This document shows, one piece after another, positions 21,742 to 30,594 of a stretch of 64,000 bases of DNA. How positions within the stretch are numbered: the first letter of the stretch is position 1; each line of letters begins with the position of its first letter. Origin of the DNA: Holophagales bacterium (lineage in GTDB: Bacteria; Acidobacteriota; Thermoanaerobaculia; Multivoradales; Multivoraceae); the NCBI GenBank assembly GCA_009837885.1, contig VXSP01000014.1, positions 114,302-178,301 of the forward strand, given 5' to 3'. The notes beneath the pieces are model-generated. The model searched no databases, had not been told where the DNA came from, and saw only the letters and a list, made by a program, of their open reading frames with translations. Both the position numbers and the translations under genes were made by a program.

Positions 21742-21743
21742 CC

Positions 21744-21820
21744 TGGTAGGCCCGAGCGGACTCGAACCGCTGACCTCTACGATGTCAACGTAGCGCTCTA
21801 ACCAACTGAGCTACGGGCCT
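21744..21820 (-). tRNA. tRNA-Val (anticodon GAC)
   Basis: A 77-nt cloverleaf. The acceptor AGGCCCG pairs with CGGGCCT, the D-arm GCTCAGTTGGTTAGAGC is identical to the neighbouring tRNA-Val(CAC), and the anticodon loop TTGACAT gives GAC (reads GUC and GUU). The T-arm is GCGGTTCGAGTCCGC and CCA is encoded. The two genes differ mainly in the acceptor and anticodon arms. Confidence 0.95.
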
Positions 21821-21980
21821 GTATCCCGAGGCCGCGAATGCCGACGAGAACGCCCACAAGGGCTGCCGCGAGAAGGCGCAACGGTACAAAGGGGAGGGTT
21901 GCGGTGTCAACGAGAGGCACGCAGGAGTGAGCCGCGCCGCCGCGGCGCACTCGCCTGGAAGAGGCCGGCGAGGGTAACTG

Positions 21981-23243
21981 TTGCAGAATCCTGTCGTGGT
22001 CGACCCTCTGCAGATGGCCGAGTTGATCGAACAGGCGCGGCGGCGGATCGCCGGCGCGGTCTACGAGAGTCCCTGCGCCCGCTCGGAGTACTTCTCCCGC
22101 CTCTGCGGCATCGGCGCCTACTTCAAGCTCGAGAACCTGCAGATGACCGGCTCCTTCAAGGAGCGCGGTGCGCTCAACCGCATCCTCACCCTCTCGGAGG
22201 AGGAGCGGAGCCGCGGCCTGATCACGGCCTCGGCCGGCAACCATGGTCAGGCCGTGGCGTACCACGCGCATCGCCTCGGTCTCGAGGCGACGGTAGTCAT
22301 GCCGCTGCCGACGCCCCTGATCAAGGTGGCGAACACGCGGAACTTCGGCGCCGACGTCCGGCTCGCCGGCGAGACCTTCGACGACGCCACGGCCCACGCC
22401 CGGGAACTCGAAGCCGAGCACGGCTGGACGTACGTCCACCCCTTCGAGGATCCCCAGATCGTCGCCGGCCAGGGCACGATCGGTTTCGAGCTGATGACCC
22501 AGGAGCCCGACCTCGAAGTCGTCGTCGTGCCGATCGGCGGCGGCGGTGTGATCTCGGGGATCGCCGCCGCCTACAAGGCGCACCGGCCGCAGACCCGGAT
22601 CATCGGCGTGCAGACCGAGGCCGTCCCGTCGATGCGGGAGAGCCTGGCCGCCGGCCACCCGGTGACGGTGGAACGCCGCCACACGATCGCCGAGGGCATC
22701 GCCGTCAAGCGACCCGGCGAGCTGACCATGGGCCTGGTAAGGGAACTGGTCGACGACATCGTGACGGTGGACGAGGAAGAGATCGCGAACGCCGTCCTTC
22801 TCCTGCTCGAGCGGGAGAAGGCGGTCGTCGAGGGCGCCGGGGCCTCCGTGCTGGCCGCCGTCGTCAACGACCGCGTCCCCCAGGCGAAGGGCCGCCGGAC
22901 CGCGATGGTGCTGACCGGCGGCAACATCGACGTCACCCTCCTGAACCGCATCATCGACCGCGGCCTGACCAAGGACGGCCGTCTGGTCCGGCTCGACGTG
23001 TGCGTCAAGGACCGTCCGGGCGCCCTGGCGGCACTGCTCAACCTGGTCGGCGAGGCCGGCGCCAACGTCCTGGAGACCCATCACGAACGCGCCTTCACCG
23101 CCGTCGGGCTCAACGAAGTGCACATCGAGCTGCGGCTCGAAACCCGCGGTGTCGCGCACGTCGAGGAACTCATCCAGCGGATCGCCGGCGCCGGTCTCCA
23201 CGTCCGGCGCCAGAGCGAGCCCGAGCCCTGGCATGAACACTAG
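21981..23243 (+). CDS. ilvA: Threonine ammonia-lyase (biosynthetic/catabolic, ACT domain)
   Basis: PLP enzyme of 420 residues deaminating threonine to 2-oxobutyrate. The PLP Lys is in TGSFKERGA, the phosphate-binding glycines in VVPIGGGGVISG, and ASAGNHGQAVA is conserved. The C-terminal 80 residues form one ACT domain (RLDVCVKDRPGALAALLNLV), the layout of the shorter IlvA/TdcB-type enzymes with one regulatory domain. The start is TTG at 21981, with GAGGG seven bases upstream; a GTG at 21996 is an alternative. It is transcribed away from the tRNA-Val genes. Confidence 0.93.
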   Translation: MQNPVVVDPLQMAELIEQARRRIAGAVYESPCARSEYFSRLCGIGAYFKLENLQMTGSFKERGALNRILTLSEEERSRGLITASAGNHGQAVAYHAHRLGLEATVVMPLPTPLIKVANTRNFGADVRLAGETFDDATAHARELEAEHGWTYVHPFEDPQIVAGQGTIGFELMTQEPDLEVVVVPIGGGGVISGIAAAYKAHRPQTRIIGVQTEAVPSMRESLAAGHPVTVERRHTIAEGIAVKRPGELTMGLVRELVDDIVTVDEEEIANAVLLLLEREKAVVEGAGASVLAAVVNDRVPQAKGRRTAMVLTGGNIDVTLLNRIIDRGLTKDGRLVRLDVCVKDRPGALAALLNLVGEAGANVLETHHERAFTAVGLNEVHIELRLETRGVAHVEELIQRIAGAGLHVRRQSEPEPWHEH

Positions 23244-23279
23244 GGCCGCCGCCTCACCGCCCTGCTACGCTAGGCCGGC

Positions 23280-23420
23280 GTGAACGACGAAGCTTCGGAT
23301 CCGTCGCCATCCGACTCCAGTCTGGACGACCCCGACCCCGACCCGGACCCCGGCCGGCGCGCCTGTGACCGCGGGTCCCGTTCCCCGCTGACGACGACGC
23401 CCCTCCCGGCGCGCGAATGA
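23280..23420 (+). CDS. Possible short upstream ORF (Asp-Pro repeat peptide)
   Basis: A 46-codon frame starting GTG and ending in a TGA that overlaps the ATG of the following CBS-domain gene as ATGA. It encodes an acidic peptide with a run of Asp-Pro repeats (DDPDPDPDP). No homology is recognised. Only the coupled overlap, a common junction type in this window, argues for translation; it may be non-coding leader. Confidence 0.25.
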   Translation: MNDEASDPSPSDSSLDDPDPDPDPGRRACDRGSRSPLTTTPLPARE

Positions 23421-24766
23421 TCCCGCCGATCGTCGCGGCCACCGGGCCGCCCGTGAATCTCGATCTGCCGCTGGGCTGGAGCCTGGCCCTGGCCCTTTTC
23501 CTGGTCGGGCTGAACGGTTTCTTCGTCGCCGCCGAGTTCGCTCTGGTCAAGGTCCGGCCGACCCAGGTGGCGCCACACCAGGACACGCTGCGGGGCCGCC
23601 TGGCGCAGCGCATGATCGATCAGCTCGACGCCTACCTGTCGGCCACCCAGCTCGGCATCACCCTCGCCAGCATCGGCCTCGGCATCGTCGGCGAGCCCGC
23701 GGTCAATCGCCTGCTCCAGCCCCTCTTCGACCTGGCGCCCAATCTGCCGGAAGAGGCCGCCCACTCGATCAGCCTGATGGTTTCCTTCGCGATCATCAGC
23801 ATGTTCCACATCGTGCTCGGCGAGCTGGCGCCCAAGTCGCTCGCCATCCGCCGGCCCGAACCGACCAGCCTGTGGGTGGCGGCGCCGCTGTGGTTCTTCT
23901 ACCAGGTGACCTACCCCGGCATCTGGGTCCTGAACCAGATGGCGAACGCCTTCCTGCGCCTGTTCGGCATCGAACCTCTCCGGCACGGCGAACTCGCTCA
24001 CAGCGAGGAGGAGATCCGGAGCCTTCTCGCCTCCGAGCAGGAGACCGAACTATCCGAGCCCAAGCGGGAGCTGCTCGACAACGTGTTCGAGCTCTCCGAT
24101 CGCAACGCCCGCCAGGTGATGGTTCCCCGCACCGAGGTCGTCTACCTCGACGCCGCGGCGCCGATGGACGCCAACCTCGATCGCGCCCGCCGGAGCGGTC
24201 ACACCCGCTTCCCGCTCTGCGAGGGCGACCTCGACCAGCTCGTCGGCCTGGTGCACATCAAGGACCTGTTCATCGCACGCGAGCCGCCGAAGTCGCTTCG
24301 CGAGATCGCGCGCGAGACCTTCGCGGTGCCCGAGACGCTGCCGCTCGACCAGTTGATGACCCGGATGCGCCACGAGCACATCCACATGGCCGCGGTGGTC
24401 GACGAGTACGGCGGCGTGGCCGGCATCGTGACGCTCGAGAACGTGCTGGAGGAGATCGTCGGCGAGATCCAGGACGAGTTCGACGCCGAGGCGCCGGAGT
24501 TCGTCCGCCTCGACGACGGCGGCTACAAGGTGCTCGGCGGCATGCTGCTCGACGATCTCGAGGACGAACTCGGCATGGACATCTCCGACGCCCGCGAGGA
24601 GGACACCGTCGCCGGCATCGCCCTGTCCGAGCTCGGCCGGACCGCCGAGATCGGGGACACCGTCGAGGTCGGCCGGCTGCGACTGGAGGTGGTGGACGTA
24701 GATGGGAACCGGATCGTGTCGTTGCGGCTACACGTGTTGCCCGAGCCGCCTGAGGACGACCCCTGA
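23417..24766 (+). CDS. Haemolysin C/CNNM-type membrane protein with CBS pair
   Basis: Protein of 449 residues with the DUF21 (CNNM) transmembrane domain (about 15-200: WSLALALFLVGLNGFFVAAE, LGITLASIGLGIVGEP, FHIVLGELAPKSLAI), a CBS pair (about 215-350: RQVMVPRTEVV, DEYGGVAGIVTLENVLEEIVGE) and a C-terminal CorC_HlyC domain (YKVLGGMLLDDLEDEL). Relatives are proposed magnesium or cobalt efflux systems, but annotation as haemolysin is historical. It ends in a convergent 39-bp overlap with proS. Confidence 0.93.
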   Translation: MIPPIVAATGPPVNLDLPLGWSLALALFLVGLNGFFVAAEFALVKVRPTQVAPHQDTLRGRLAQRMIDQLDAYLSATQLGITLASIGLGIVGEPAVNRLLQPLFDLAPNLPEEAAHSISLMVSFAIISMFHIVLGELAPKSLAIRRPEPTSLWVAAPLWFFYQVTYPGIWVLNQMANAFLRLFGIEPLRHGELAHSEEEIRSLLASEQETELSEPKRELLDNVFELSDRNARQVMVPRTEVVYLDAAAPMDANLDRARRSGHTRFPLCEGDLDQLVGLVHIKDLFIAREPPKSLREIARETFAVPETLPLDQLMTRMRHEHIHMAAVVDEYGGVAGIVTLENVLEEIVGEIQDEFDAEAPEFVRLDDGGYKVLGGMLLDDLEDELGMDISDAREEDTVAGIALSELGRTAEIGDTVEVGRLRLEVVDVDGNRIVSLRLHVLPEPPEDDP

Positions 24767-26476
24767 CACTCCGTCGAGCGGCACGACCTCGCGCTCGCCG
24801 TCCAGCCGGTTCGAGACCTCGGCGCCGCCGGCGCGAAGCGAGCGCGCGCCGACGACCACCCGCACCGGGAAGCCGACCAGGTCCGCGTCCTTGAACTTGA
24901 CGCCCGGCCGCTCCCGGCGGTCGTCGTAGAGCACGTCGAAGCCACCCGGAGCGAGCGCGGCCTCGAGTTCCTCGTAGAGACCGTCCGCCGCCGAGCGCAC
25001 GGCGTCGTCGCCGGGGTCGAGCGAGCTGAGCACGACCGCGAAGGGCGAAAGCGGCACGGGCCAGACGATGCCGTCGTCGTCGTGCCCCTGTTCGATCGCC
25101 GCCGCCGCCGTCCGGCCGATCCCCAGTCCATAGCAGCCCATCTCGGCCGGCCGCAGGCGACCCTGTTCGTCCGTGAACGTGCAGTTCATGCTCTCGGAGT
25201 AGGCCGTGCCCAGCTTGAAGATGTGGCCGACCTCGATGCCCCGCGAGATGCGCAGCACGCCGCCGCCGCAGCGCGGACACGGGTCGGAGGCTTCGGCGGT
25301 CATCACGTCGACCCACTCGAGCGGACGCGCGCTCGCCACGTCCCGGTCCCAACGGACGGAGACGAGATGCTCGTCGCCGGCGTTGGCGCCGCAGACAAAG
25401 CCGTCGAGTTGCCGAGCCGACTCGTCGACCACCAGCCGTACCTCGGGCGAAAGGCCGACCGGCCCCGAGAAGCCGAGCGGACCGCCGGTCGCCGCCGCCA
25501 CCTGTTCGGCCGAAGCGAGCCGCAGCCCGAGGCCGCCCAGGACGTTCAGCAGCTTGACCTCGTTCACCTCGCGGTCGCCGCGGATGGCGACCGCGGCCAG
25601 TCCGTCGTCCGTCTCGTAGATCAGCGTCTTGACGACGAGAGCCCTGTCGACCTCCAGCATTCCGGCGACCTCGGCGACGGTTGTCGCGCCCGGCGTCGAA
25701 ACCCTGCGCGGTCCGTCGCCGTCGTCGCCGTCGGCGGCTGCCGCCGGTCGCGGCAGGTCGCCGATCTCAGCCCGTTCGACGTTGGCGCCGTAGCCGCAGG
25801 CGGCGCAGCTTGCGACCGCGCTCTCACCGGTGTCGGCTAGCACCATGAACTCGTGCGAGGAGGAACCGCCGATCGCGCCCTGGTCCGCTTCGACCACGGA
25901 GTACTCGAGCCCGCAGGCCTCGAAGATGCGCGAGTAGGCGTCGTACATGGCCTGGTAGTTCCGGTCCAGGCCCTCCTCGTCCACGTCGAAGGAGTAGGCG
26001 TCCTTCATGATGAACTCGCGACCGCGCATCAGACCGAACCGCGGACGGATCTCGTCCCGGAACTTGGTCTGGATCTGGAACAGGTTGAGCGGCATCTGCC
26101 GGTAGCTCTTCACGTCGCGCCGGACCAGATCGGTGATGACCTCCTCGTGGGTCGGGCCGAAACAGAACCGCCTTCCGTGACGGTCCTCCATGCGCAGGAG
26201 TTCGGCGCCGTACTTGAACCAGCGGCCGGACTCCTCCCACAGCTCGGCGGGCTGAATCGCGGGCATCGAGAGCTCGACCGCTCCGGCCCGCTCCATCTCG
26301 CGGCGGACGATCGCCATCAGCTTGCGCATCGTCCGCCAGCCCGCCGGCTGCATCGTGTAGATCCCGGCCGCCAGCCGCCGCACGAGTCCGGCGCGCGCCA
26401 TCAACTGGTGGCTCACCACCTCGGCGTCCCGGGGCGCCTCGCGGGCGGTCATCAGGTAGTAGTTGCTCCAGCGCAT
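24728..26476 (-). CDS. proS: Prolyl-tRNA synthetase, bacterial type
   Basis: Class II synthetase of 582 residues. Motif 1 is near GAVELSMPAIQPAELW. Motif 2 is in KFRDEIRPRFGLMRGREFIMKD and motif 3 in GCYGLGIGRTAAAAIEQ. The inserted editing (YbaK-like) domain lies between about residues 235 and 400 and follows the bacterial-type SCAACGYGANVERAE segment. The anticodon domain is C-terminal. The first codons (ATG CGC TGG AGC AAC) are echoed several times upstream. The gene converges on, and overlaps by 39 bp, the CBS-domain gene. Confidence 0.97.
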   Translation of the reverse strand: MRWSNYYLMTAREAPRDAEVVSHQLMARAGLVRRLAAGIYTMQPAGWRTMRKLMAIVRREMERAGAVELSMPAIQPAELWEESGRWFKYGAELLRMEDRHGRRFCFGPTHEEVITDLVRRDVKSYRQMPLNLFQIQTKFRDEIRPRFGLMRGREFIMKDAYSFDVDEEGLDRNYQAMYDAYSRIFEACGLEYSVVEADQGAIGGSSSHEFMVLADTGESAVASCAACGYGANVERAEIGDLPRPAAAADGDDGDGPRRVSTPGATTVAEVAGMLEVDRALVVKTLIYETDDGLAAVAIRGDREVNEVKLLNVLGGLGLRLASAEQVAAATGGPLGFSGPVGLSPEVRLVVDESARQLDGFVCGANAGDEHLVSVRWDRDVASARPLEWVDVMTAEASDPCPRCGGGVLRISRGIEVGHIFKLGTAYSESMNCTFTDEQGRLRPAEMGCYGLGIGRTAAAAIEQGHDDDGIVWPVPLSPFAVVLSSLDPGDDAVRSAADGLYEELEAALAPGGFDVLYDDRRERPGVKFKDADLVGFPVRVVVGARSLRAGGAEVSNRLDGEREVVPLDGVSGVVLRRLGQHV

Positions 26477-26545
26477 GTCAGTTGCCCCAGCGCATCGTTG
26501 CTCTCCGGCGCATCGTCAGTCGCTCCGGCGCATCGTTGCTCTCCG
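26477..26545 (-). repeat. Tandem copies of the proS initiation region
   Basis: Immediately upstream of proS the minus strand repeats an 18-20 bp unit of the form ATGCGC(C/T)GG(A/G)G-(N)AAC/GAC. Three full degenerate copies, plus a partial copy before them, precede the true start. Two of them create tiny frames (MRRSD-stop and MRWGN-stop) that mimic the real N-terminus MRWSN. The last one ends one base before the proS ATG. Each copy includes a purine-rich GGAG/GGGG tract that can act as a ribosome binding site for the next ATG. Confidence 0.7.
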
Positions 26546-26606
26546 GCCGCGGAGACTACTAGGAGTATCGCGGGAAGCGGGGCACTGGGGCTAGGCTCGC
26601 TCCGCG

Positions 26607-28436
26607 ATGTACTGCCAGGTCTGCGGCGCGCGGAACGAGGACGACGCGGAGTACTGCCAGCGCTGCCGGCAGAAGCTGATGGTGCTCTCCGGCTCCGCCG
26701 TCGCGGGCGAGGAAGCGATCGACGCCGGCGACGAGGAGTTCTCGCTCGACGAGCACCTGCTGGAACGGATCTCGATGCTGGAGGAGGTCCTCAAGCGCAT
26801 CGGCGAGACGGTGCAGAAAGTCCTGAGCGCGATGGAGCGGCAGGAGGAGAGCATCCTCGTTCATCACGCCGGCATGCTGGCCCTGCGCGACCTCCTGGAG
26901 CGGCAGGATGTGATCAACACCGCCGAATGGAGCGACCTCTGGGAGTCCAAGATGGACTACCAGTTCCTCGTGCTGGAGAAGCGCGAGCGTTTCGCCGCCG
27001 TCAGGGACGGCATTCTGGGGCTCTACGAAGGTGGCCGGCGCCCCGCCTTCACGCAGCTCCTCGAGGAAGCGGAGCACGCGCTGAACGGCCTCGACCTGGC
27101 CCGCGCGATGAAGGCGCTGGAGGCGGCGGCCGGGCTCGACCGCCGCAACCACGAACTGGCCCGGTTCCTGGGCGAATCGCACTTCCAGGAGGGCCGGCTG
27201 GAGCGCGCGCTGGAGCACTTCGACCGCCTGCTCGAGGCCAAGCCGAACCACATCCAGGGGCTCGTCTACACCGGCGTCATCCAACTCCAGCAGGGCGACG
27301 AGCAGCGCGGCCAGGAGTTCCTGGAGAAGGCCGTGATCCTGCACCCGGACGCGTTCCTGCCGCATTTCTGCCTGGGGGCGTCGCTCGCCGGCAGGGGACA
27401 GTTGAAGTCCGCGGCCGCGTTCCTCGAGCGGGCGGTCGAGATCGACGTCGTGCCGCAGGCGCTCTACCTGCTCGGCCGCTGCCACTACGAAACGGGCCGG
27501 CCGGCCAGGGCGATCGAGTCGCTGAGCCGCGCGGTTCAGCTCGATCCCGCCTTCGAGGAGTGCCATCACCTCCTCGGTCTCTGCTACCTGGACCGGCGCT
27601 GGAACCGCAAGGCGCTCGCCGCGTTCCGCACGGCGCAGCAGTTGAACCCCAGGCGCATGCGCTACCGCGACCTGGTGGCCTACCTCTCGGGCCGCTCCGG
27701 CGCCGACTTGCCCAGGACCAGCCCCGCCGCGGCGGACTGGGTCAGCCGCGGCGAGCAGGCGATCCGATCCGGCGAGGCGCCGGAAGCGCTCCGCTGCTAC
27801 CGCGAGGCGCTGGCGCTCGATCCGGACAACCCGGCCCTGCTGATGTCCTGCGCCCTCGCCTGCCTGCGGCTCGACCGCAGCCAGGAGATCCGCCCGCTGA
27901 CCGAGCGGGTGCTCGCATCGAAGCCGGGCGAGATGCTGCGGGCGACCGCCTACGCGACCCTGATCGAGGCGCTGCGCAGCGAGGGCAGGTACCGGGACGC
28001 GAACGACGCCGGGCAACGGCTGCTCGACGAGGCAGGCTCCAACTTCTCGAAGAGCATCGCCTACTACGAGATGGCGTACAACCTGGCGGAGATGGACGAG
28101 GACCTGGACCAGGCCCTCGACTTCGCGCGCCGGTCCCTGGAGCACGCCCCGGAGGAGTTGCGCCAGTTCCCGCTAGCCGCCCTGGGCTGGGTCCACTACA
28201 AGCGCCAGGAGCTGGACGAGGCGATCGAGTTCCTGTCCCAGTCGACCGAACTCGGACCGTCGACCGCGGCGCTCACCCGCCTGGGCATGGCGCTCCTGGC
28301 ATCGGGAGACGAGGACGGAGCGCGCGGCGCCCTGGCTCAGGCCCGCCGGCTCGACGAGCGTGGCGGCGCGATCGAGGAGAAGATGATGGAGTTCATGAAG
28401 GACTCCGCGCGCATCATCGAGCGGGTGCGGCGCTAG
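26607..28436 (+). CDS. Zinc-ribbon TPR protein
   Basis: Soluble protein of 609 residues. An N-terminal zinc ribbon uses Cys3, Cys6, Cys17 and Cys20. A helical, likely coiled region follows (about 45-105), and then at least ten TPR-like units run from about residue 140 to the end (for example ALEHFDRLLEAKPNHIQGLV, PARAIESLSRAVQLDPAFEE, LRCYREALALDPDNPALLM). No enzyme domain is present, so it is probably a scaffold or adaptor. It is transcribed divergently from proS across a 130-bp gap that holds the proS repeats. A relation to the downstream convergent membrane protein is not evident. Confidence 0.85.
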   Translation: MYCQVCGARNEDDAEYCQRCRQKLMVLSGSAVAGEEAIDAGDEEFSLDEHLLERISMLEEVLKRIGETVQKVLSAMERQEESILVHHAGMLALRDLLERQDVINTAEWSDLWESKMDYQFLVLEKRERFAAVRDGILGLYEGGRRPAFTQLLEEAEHALNGLDLARAMKALEAAAGLDRRNHELARFLGESHFQEGRLERALEHFDRLLEAKPNHIQGLVYTGVIQLQQGDEQRGQEFLEKAVILHPDAFLPHFCLGASLAGRGQLKSAAAFLERAVEIDVVPQALYLLGRCHYETGRPARAIESLSRAVQLDPAFEECHHLLGLCYLDRRWNRKALAAFRTAQQLNPRRMRYRDLVAYLSGRSGADLPRTSPAAADWVSRGEQAIRSGEAPEALRCYREALALDPDNPALLMSCALACLRLDRSQEIRPLTERVLASKPGEMLRATAYATLIEALRSEGRYRDANDAGQRLLDEAGSNFSKSIAYYEMAYNLAEMDEDLDQALDFARRSLEHAPEELRQFPLAALGWVHYKRQELDEAIEFLSQSTELGPSTAALTRLGMALLASGDEDGARGALAQARRLDERGGAIEEKMMEFMKDSARIIERVRR

Positions 28437-29359
28437 TCGAACCAGGGATCGCGGCGGCCGAGCCTGCTGTCCAGGGCGGCGCCGATGCCGACGCAGGTGA
28501 CGATGGTCCAGGCCCAGCCGCCGGCCCAGGGCGCCATCTTGACCAGGCCCAGGGCCAGCAGCCCGCACAGGGCGGCTGCCAGAGGCCGACCAGCCAGGCC
28601 CAGACGGTCCGGCAGCAGACGCGCGCCCACCGCCAGGAACACCGCCACCGTGCCCCACAGCTTGCAGACCAGGATCGCCACGCCGCAGACGGCGAGCAGG
28701 GGCGCGCCGACCAGCGCCGGCGCCACCGCGGTCAGCACCGCGAAGGTCACGGCCACGGCGAGTACCGCCACCAGGCCCGCGAAGAAGTTGCGAAACGGCC
28801 GCTCGAGCACGCTCTGAGCCGTCGCCGTCAACGCCGGGTCGAAGCCGGCCACCAGCACGACAGTCACCAGCAGCCAGGTCAGCAGCAGGGCGAGGTTCAG
28901 CAGCGCCACCGCGGGCGACAGCGCGGCCTGGCCGAGCACCGGCCCTTCCGCGAGAACGACCAGCGACGACGGCGCGCCCGGGTAGGCCACCGTACGGCCT
29001 TCGACGATGGCGCCCGACTCGGCGTCGACGCGGCCGCCCAGCACGAACACGTCGCCGCCGAGCCGCGCCGACGGACCTAGTTCGACATCGCCGCCGAGCA
29101 CGATCACGTCGCCCTGAACGACGCCGTCGACGCGGGCGTCGCCGTTCAGGACGACCGCATCCGACCGCGCCTCGCCGCTGAGCTCCAGGTCTCTCCCGAT
29201 GGCGAGTAGCTGGTCCCGGGCAATCGCGTCCGGGGCGACCACGACGGCCGGTTCGTCACTTCCCGCCGTCGACTCGACCGCGGCGCAACCCAGCGTCGCC
29301 GCAGCGACGGCGAGCAGGACGAGGCCATGGACGGCCCGATGGAGGCGGAGTCTCACCAC
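28433..29359 (-). CDS. Polymer-forming (bactofilin-like) lipoprotein with C-terminal membrane domain
   Basis: Protein of 308 residues. It has a lipoprotein signal (LLAVAAATLGC, about 12-25), then a short beta-helix-like segment with regular repeats (SDAVVLNGDARVDGVVQGDVIVLGGDVELG), similar to bactofilin or polymer-forming domains. The second half has several transmembrane helices (LLNLALLLTWLLVTVVLVA, NFFAGLVAVLAVAVTFAV, PLLAVCGVAILVCKLWG and more). The start is GTG. It ends 4 bases into the TPR gene in a convergent arrangement and lies downstream of the anti-sigma gene, so it may belong to that regulon. Confidence 0.75.
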   Translation of the reverse strand: MVRLRLHRAVHGLVLLAVAAATLGCAAVESTAGSDEPAVVVAPDAIARDQLLAIGRDLELSGEARSDAVVLNGDARVDGVVQGDVIVLGGDVELGPSARLGGDVFVLGGRVDAESGAIVEGRTVAYPGAPSSLVVLAEGPVLGQAALSPAVALLNLALLLTWLLVTVVLVAGFDPALTATAQSVLERPFRNFFAGLVAVLAVAVTFAVLTAVAPALVGAPLLAVCGVAILVCKLWGTVAVFLAVGARLLPDRLGLAGRPLAAALCGLLALGLVKMAPWAGGWAWTIVTCVGIGAALDSRLGRRDPWFD

Positions 29360-29413
29360 GGGCGGACCATCGTAGCCGCCGGAGCAAAGCGGTCCCCGGT
29401 GCGCCGACGGGCG

Positions 29414-29986
29414 CTAGCGGCGGGATCGTTGCCGCGCCGACGCCTTCGCACCCCGCCGGAGCAGCGAGAACAGGAGGCCGGTCAGGCCAAGGATCGCCGC
29501 GCCGCCGAACAGCAGGGCCGGCGTCGCCGGCTCCAGGGCCGAGGACATGGCCACGTTGAGGCCGCGCCAGGAGGCGTCGAGCAGGCCGGCGCCGAGCATG
29601 CCGATGGTGACCGTGAAGTCGAACAGGGTCGCCGCCGCGGAAGCCGCCGAGCCTGCCGCCGGCGTGAGCGTCGCGAGGGCCGCCAGCGCGCCGCCGAACA
29701 GCGCGACCAGGGCGGCAGCGGCCACGGCGGCGCGACGGCGAACGGCGGGCCGCGTCGCGCGGAGGTCGATCGCCAGCGGCTCCGGAGCGAACCGTTCCGC
29801 CGCCAGAAGCTCGTGAAGCGCCGAGAGACCCCGCGCCTCGTCCCGGCACGCCGCGCATCCCGCCAGGTGCTGCTCCGCCATCCGGCGCTCCGCTTCGCTG
29901 ACGGCGCCGTCGACGTAGGCGTCGATCAACTCGGCCTGGGAACAGGCGCCACTCTCCATGATCCTCGACCTGTCTGAACTCGTCAT
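29414..29986 (-). CDS. Anti-sigma factor with zinc-finger (zf-HC2) domain
   Basis: Membrane protein of 190 residues. The N-terminal cytoplasmic part has the HxxxCxxC anti-sigma zinc motif (EQHLAGCAACRDE), one hydrophobic segment lies at about 85-105 and another near residues 160-175. The ATG at 29986 is chosen because GGAG lies eight bases upstream. It starts 20 bp after the ECF sigma gene, the standard sigma/anti-sigma pair, and should hold that sigma factor inactive at the membrane. The extracytoplasmic part is short and Ala-rich, giving no hint of the signal sensed. Confidence 0.85.
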   Translation of the reverse strand: MTSSDRSRIMESGACSQAELIDAYVDGAVSEAERRMAEQHLAGCAACRDEARGLSALHELLAAERFAPEPLAIDLRATRPAVRRRAAVAAAALVALFGGALAALATLTPAAGSAASAAATLFDFTVTIGMLGAGLLDASWRGLNVAMSSALEPATPALLFGGAAILGLTGLLFSLLRRGAKASARQRSRR

Positions 29987-30006
29987 CGCCGTTACTCCGC
30001 CGTCCG

Positions 30007-30594
30007 TCAGTCGGTGAGGTAGTCGGCCAGCCGTGCCTTCAACATCCGGCGGCCGCGAAACAACTTGTTCTTGACGGTGCCCAGGGGCATGCCCTTGAAC
30101 TCCGCGATCTCTTCGTAGGTCATCTCGGCGAAGTGTCTCAACTGGATCAACTCCCGGTACTCCTCTTTCAGCCCGTCGATCGCGGCGCCGATGGCCTGGC
30201 GCCGTTCCACGTTCCGCAGCGTTCGGTAGGGGTCCCTTTCCTCGCTTTCAAACTCCCGCTCCTGCACCTGCCCGTCCACCCCGACCCGCTGTATCGGAAC
30301 CAGCTTCAGGCGCCGCTTCCGGATCAGGTCGATCGCGGCGTTCTTCGCCACCCGAAACAGCCATGTCGAGAACCGGTACCTGGGGTTGTAACGGTCGAGG
30401 GCCCGGTAGACCCTCAGAAACACTTCCTGCGAAAGCTCTTCGGACTCCTGGAAGTTGCCGAGGAAGCGATTCAGGTAGTTGATCAGCCGGCCCCGATACC
30501 TCTCGACGAGATCGGTGTACAGGGCGGCCTCGCCGTCCAGAATCGCAGCCACCAACTCTTCGTCGGTCGCCCGAGTTGCCTCCACAGCCTTCAC
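30007..30594 (-). CDS. ECF-type RNA polymerase sigma factor (RpoE-like)
   Basis: Sigma-70 family ECF protein of 195 residues. Region 2 is clear (YTDLVERYRGRLINYLNRFL, SEELSQEVFLRVYRAL, FSTWLFRVAKNAAIDLIRKR). Region 4 ends with MTYEEIAEFKGMPLGTVKNK and LFRGRRML, the helix-turn-helix that reads the -35 element. The start is GTG at 30594; an in-frame GTG at 30585 is possible. Upstream are 58-bp tandem repeats containing ECF-like promoter boxes, which suggests autoregulation. It is followed by its likely anti-sigma factor. Confidence 0.95.
   Translation of the reverse strand: MKAVEATRATDEELVAAILDGEAALYTDLVERYRGRLINYLNRFLGNFQESEELSQEVFLRVYRALDRYNPRYRFSTWLFRVAKNAAIDLIRKRRLKLVPIQRVGVDGQVQEREFESEERDPYRTLRNVERRQAIGAAIDGLKEEYRELIQLRHFAEMTYEEIAEFKGMPLGTVKNKLFRGRRMLKARLADYLTD

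Noticed and set aside
25853..29080. Another long plus-strand frame spanning proS and the TPR gene
   Set aside because: It overlaps two well-supported genes in other frames and its residues look random (Arg/Pro/Gly-rich).
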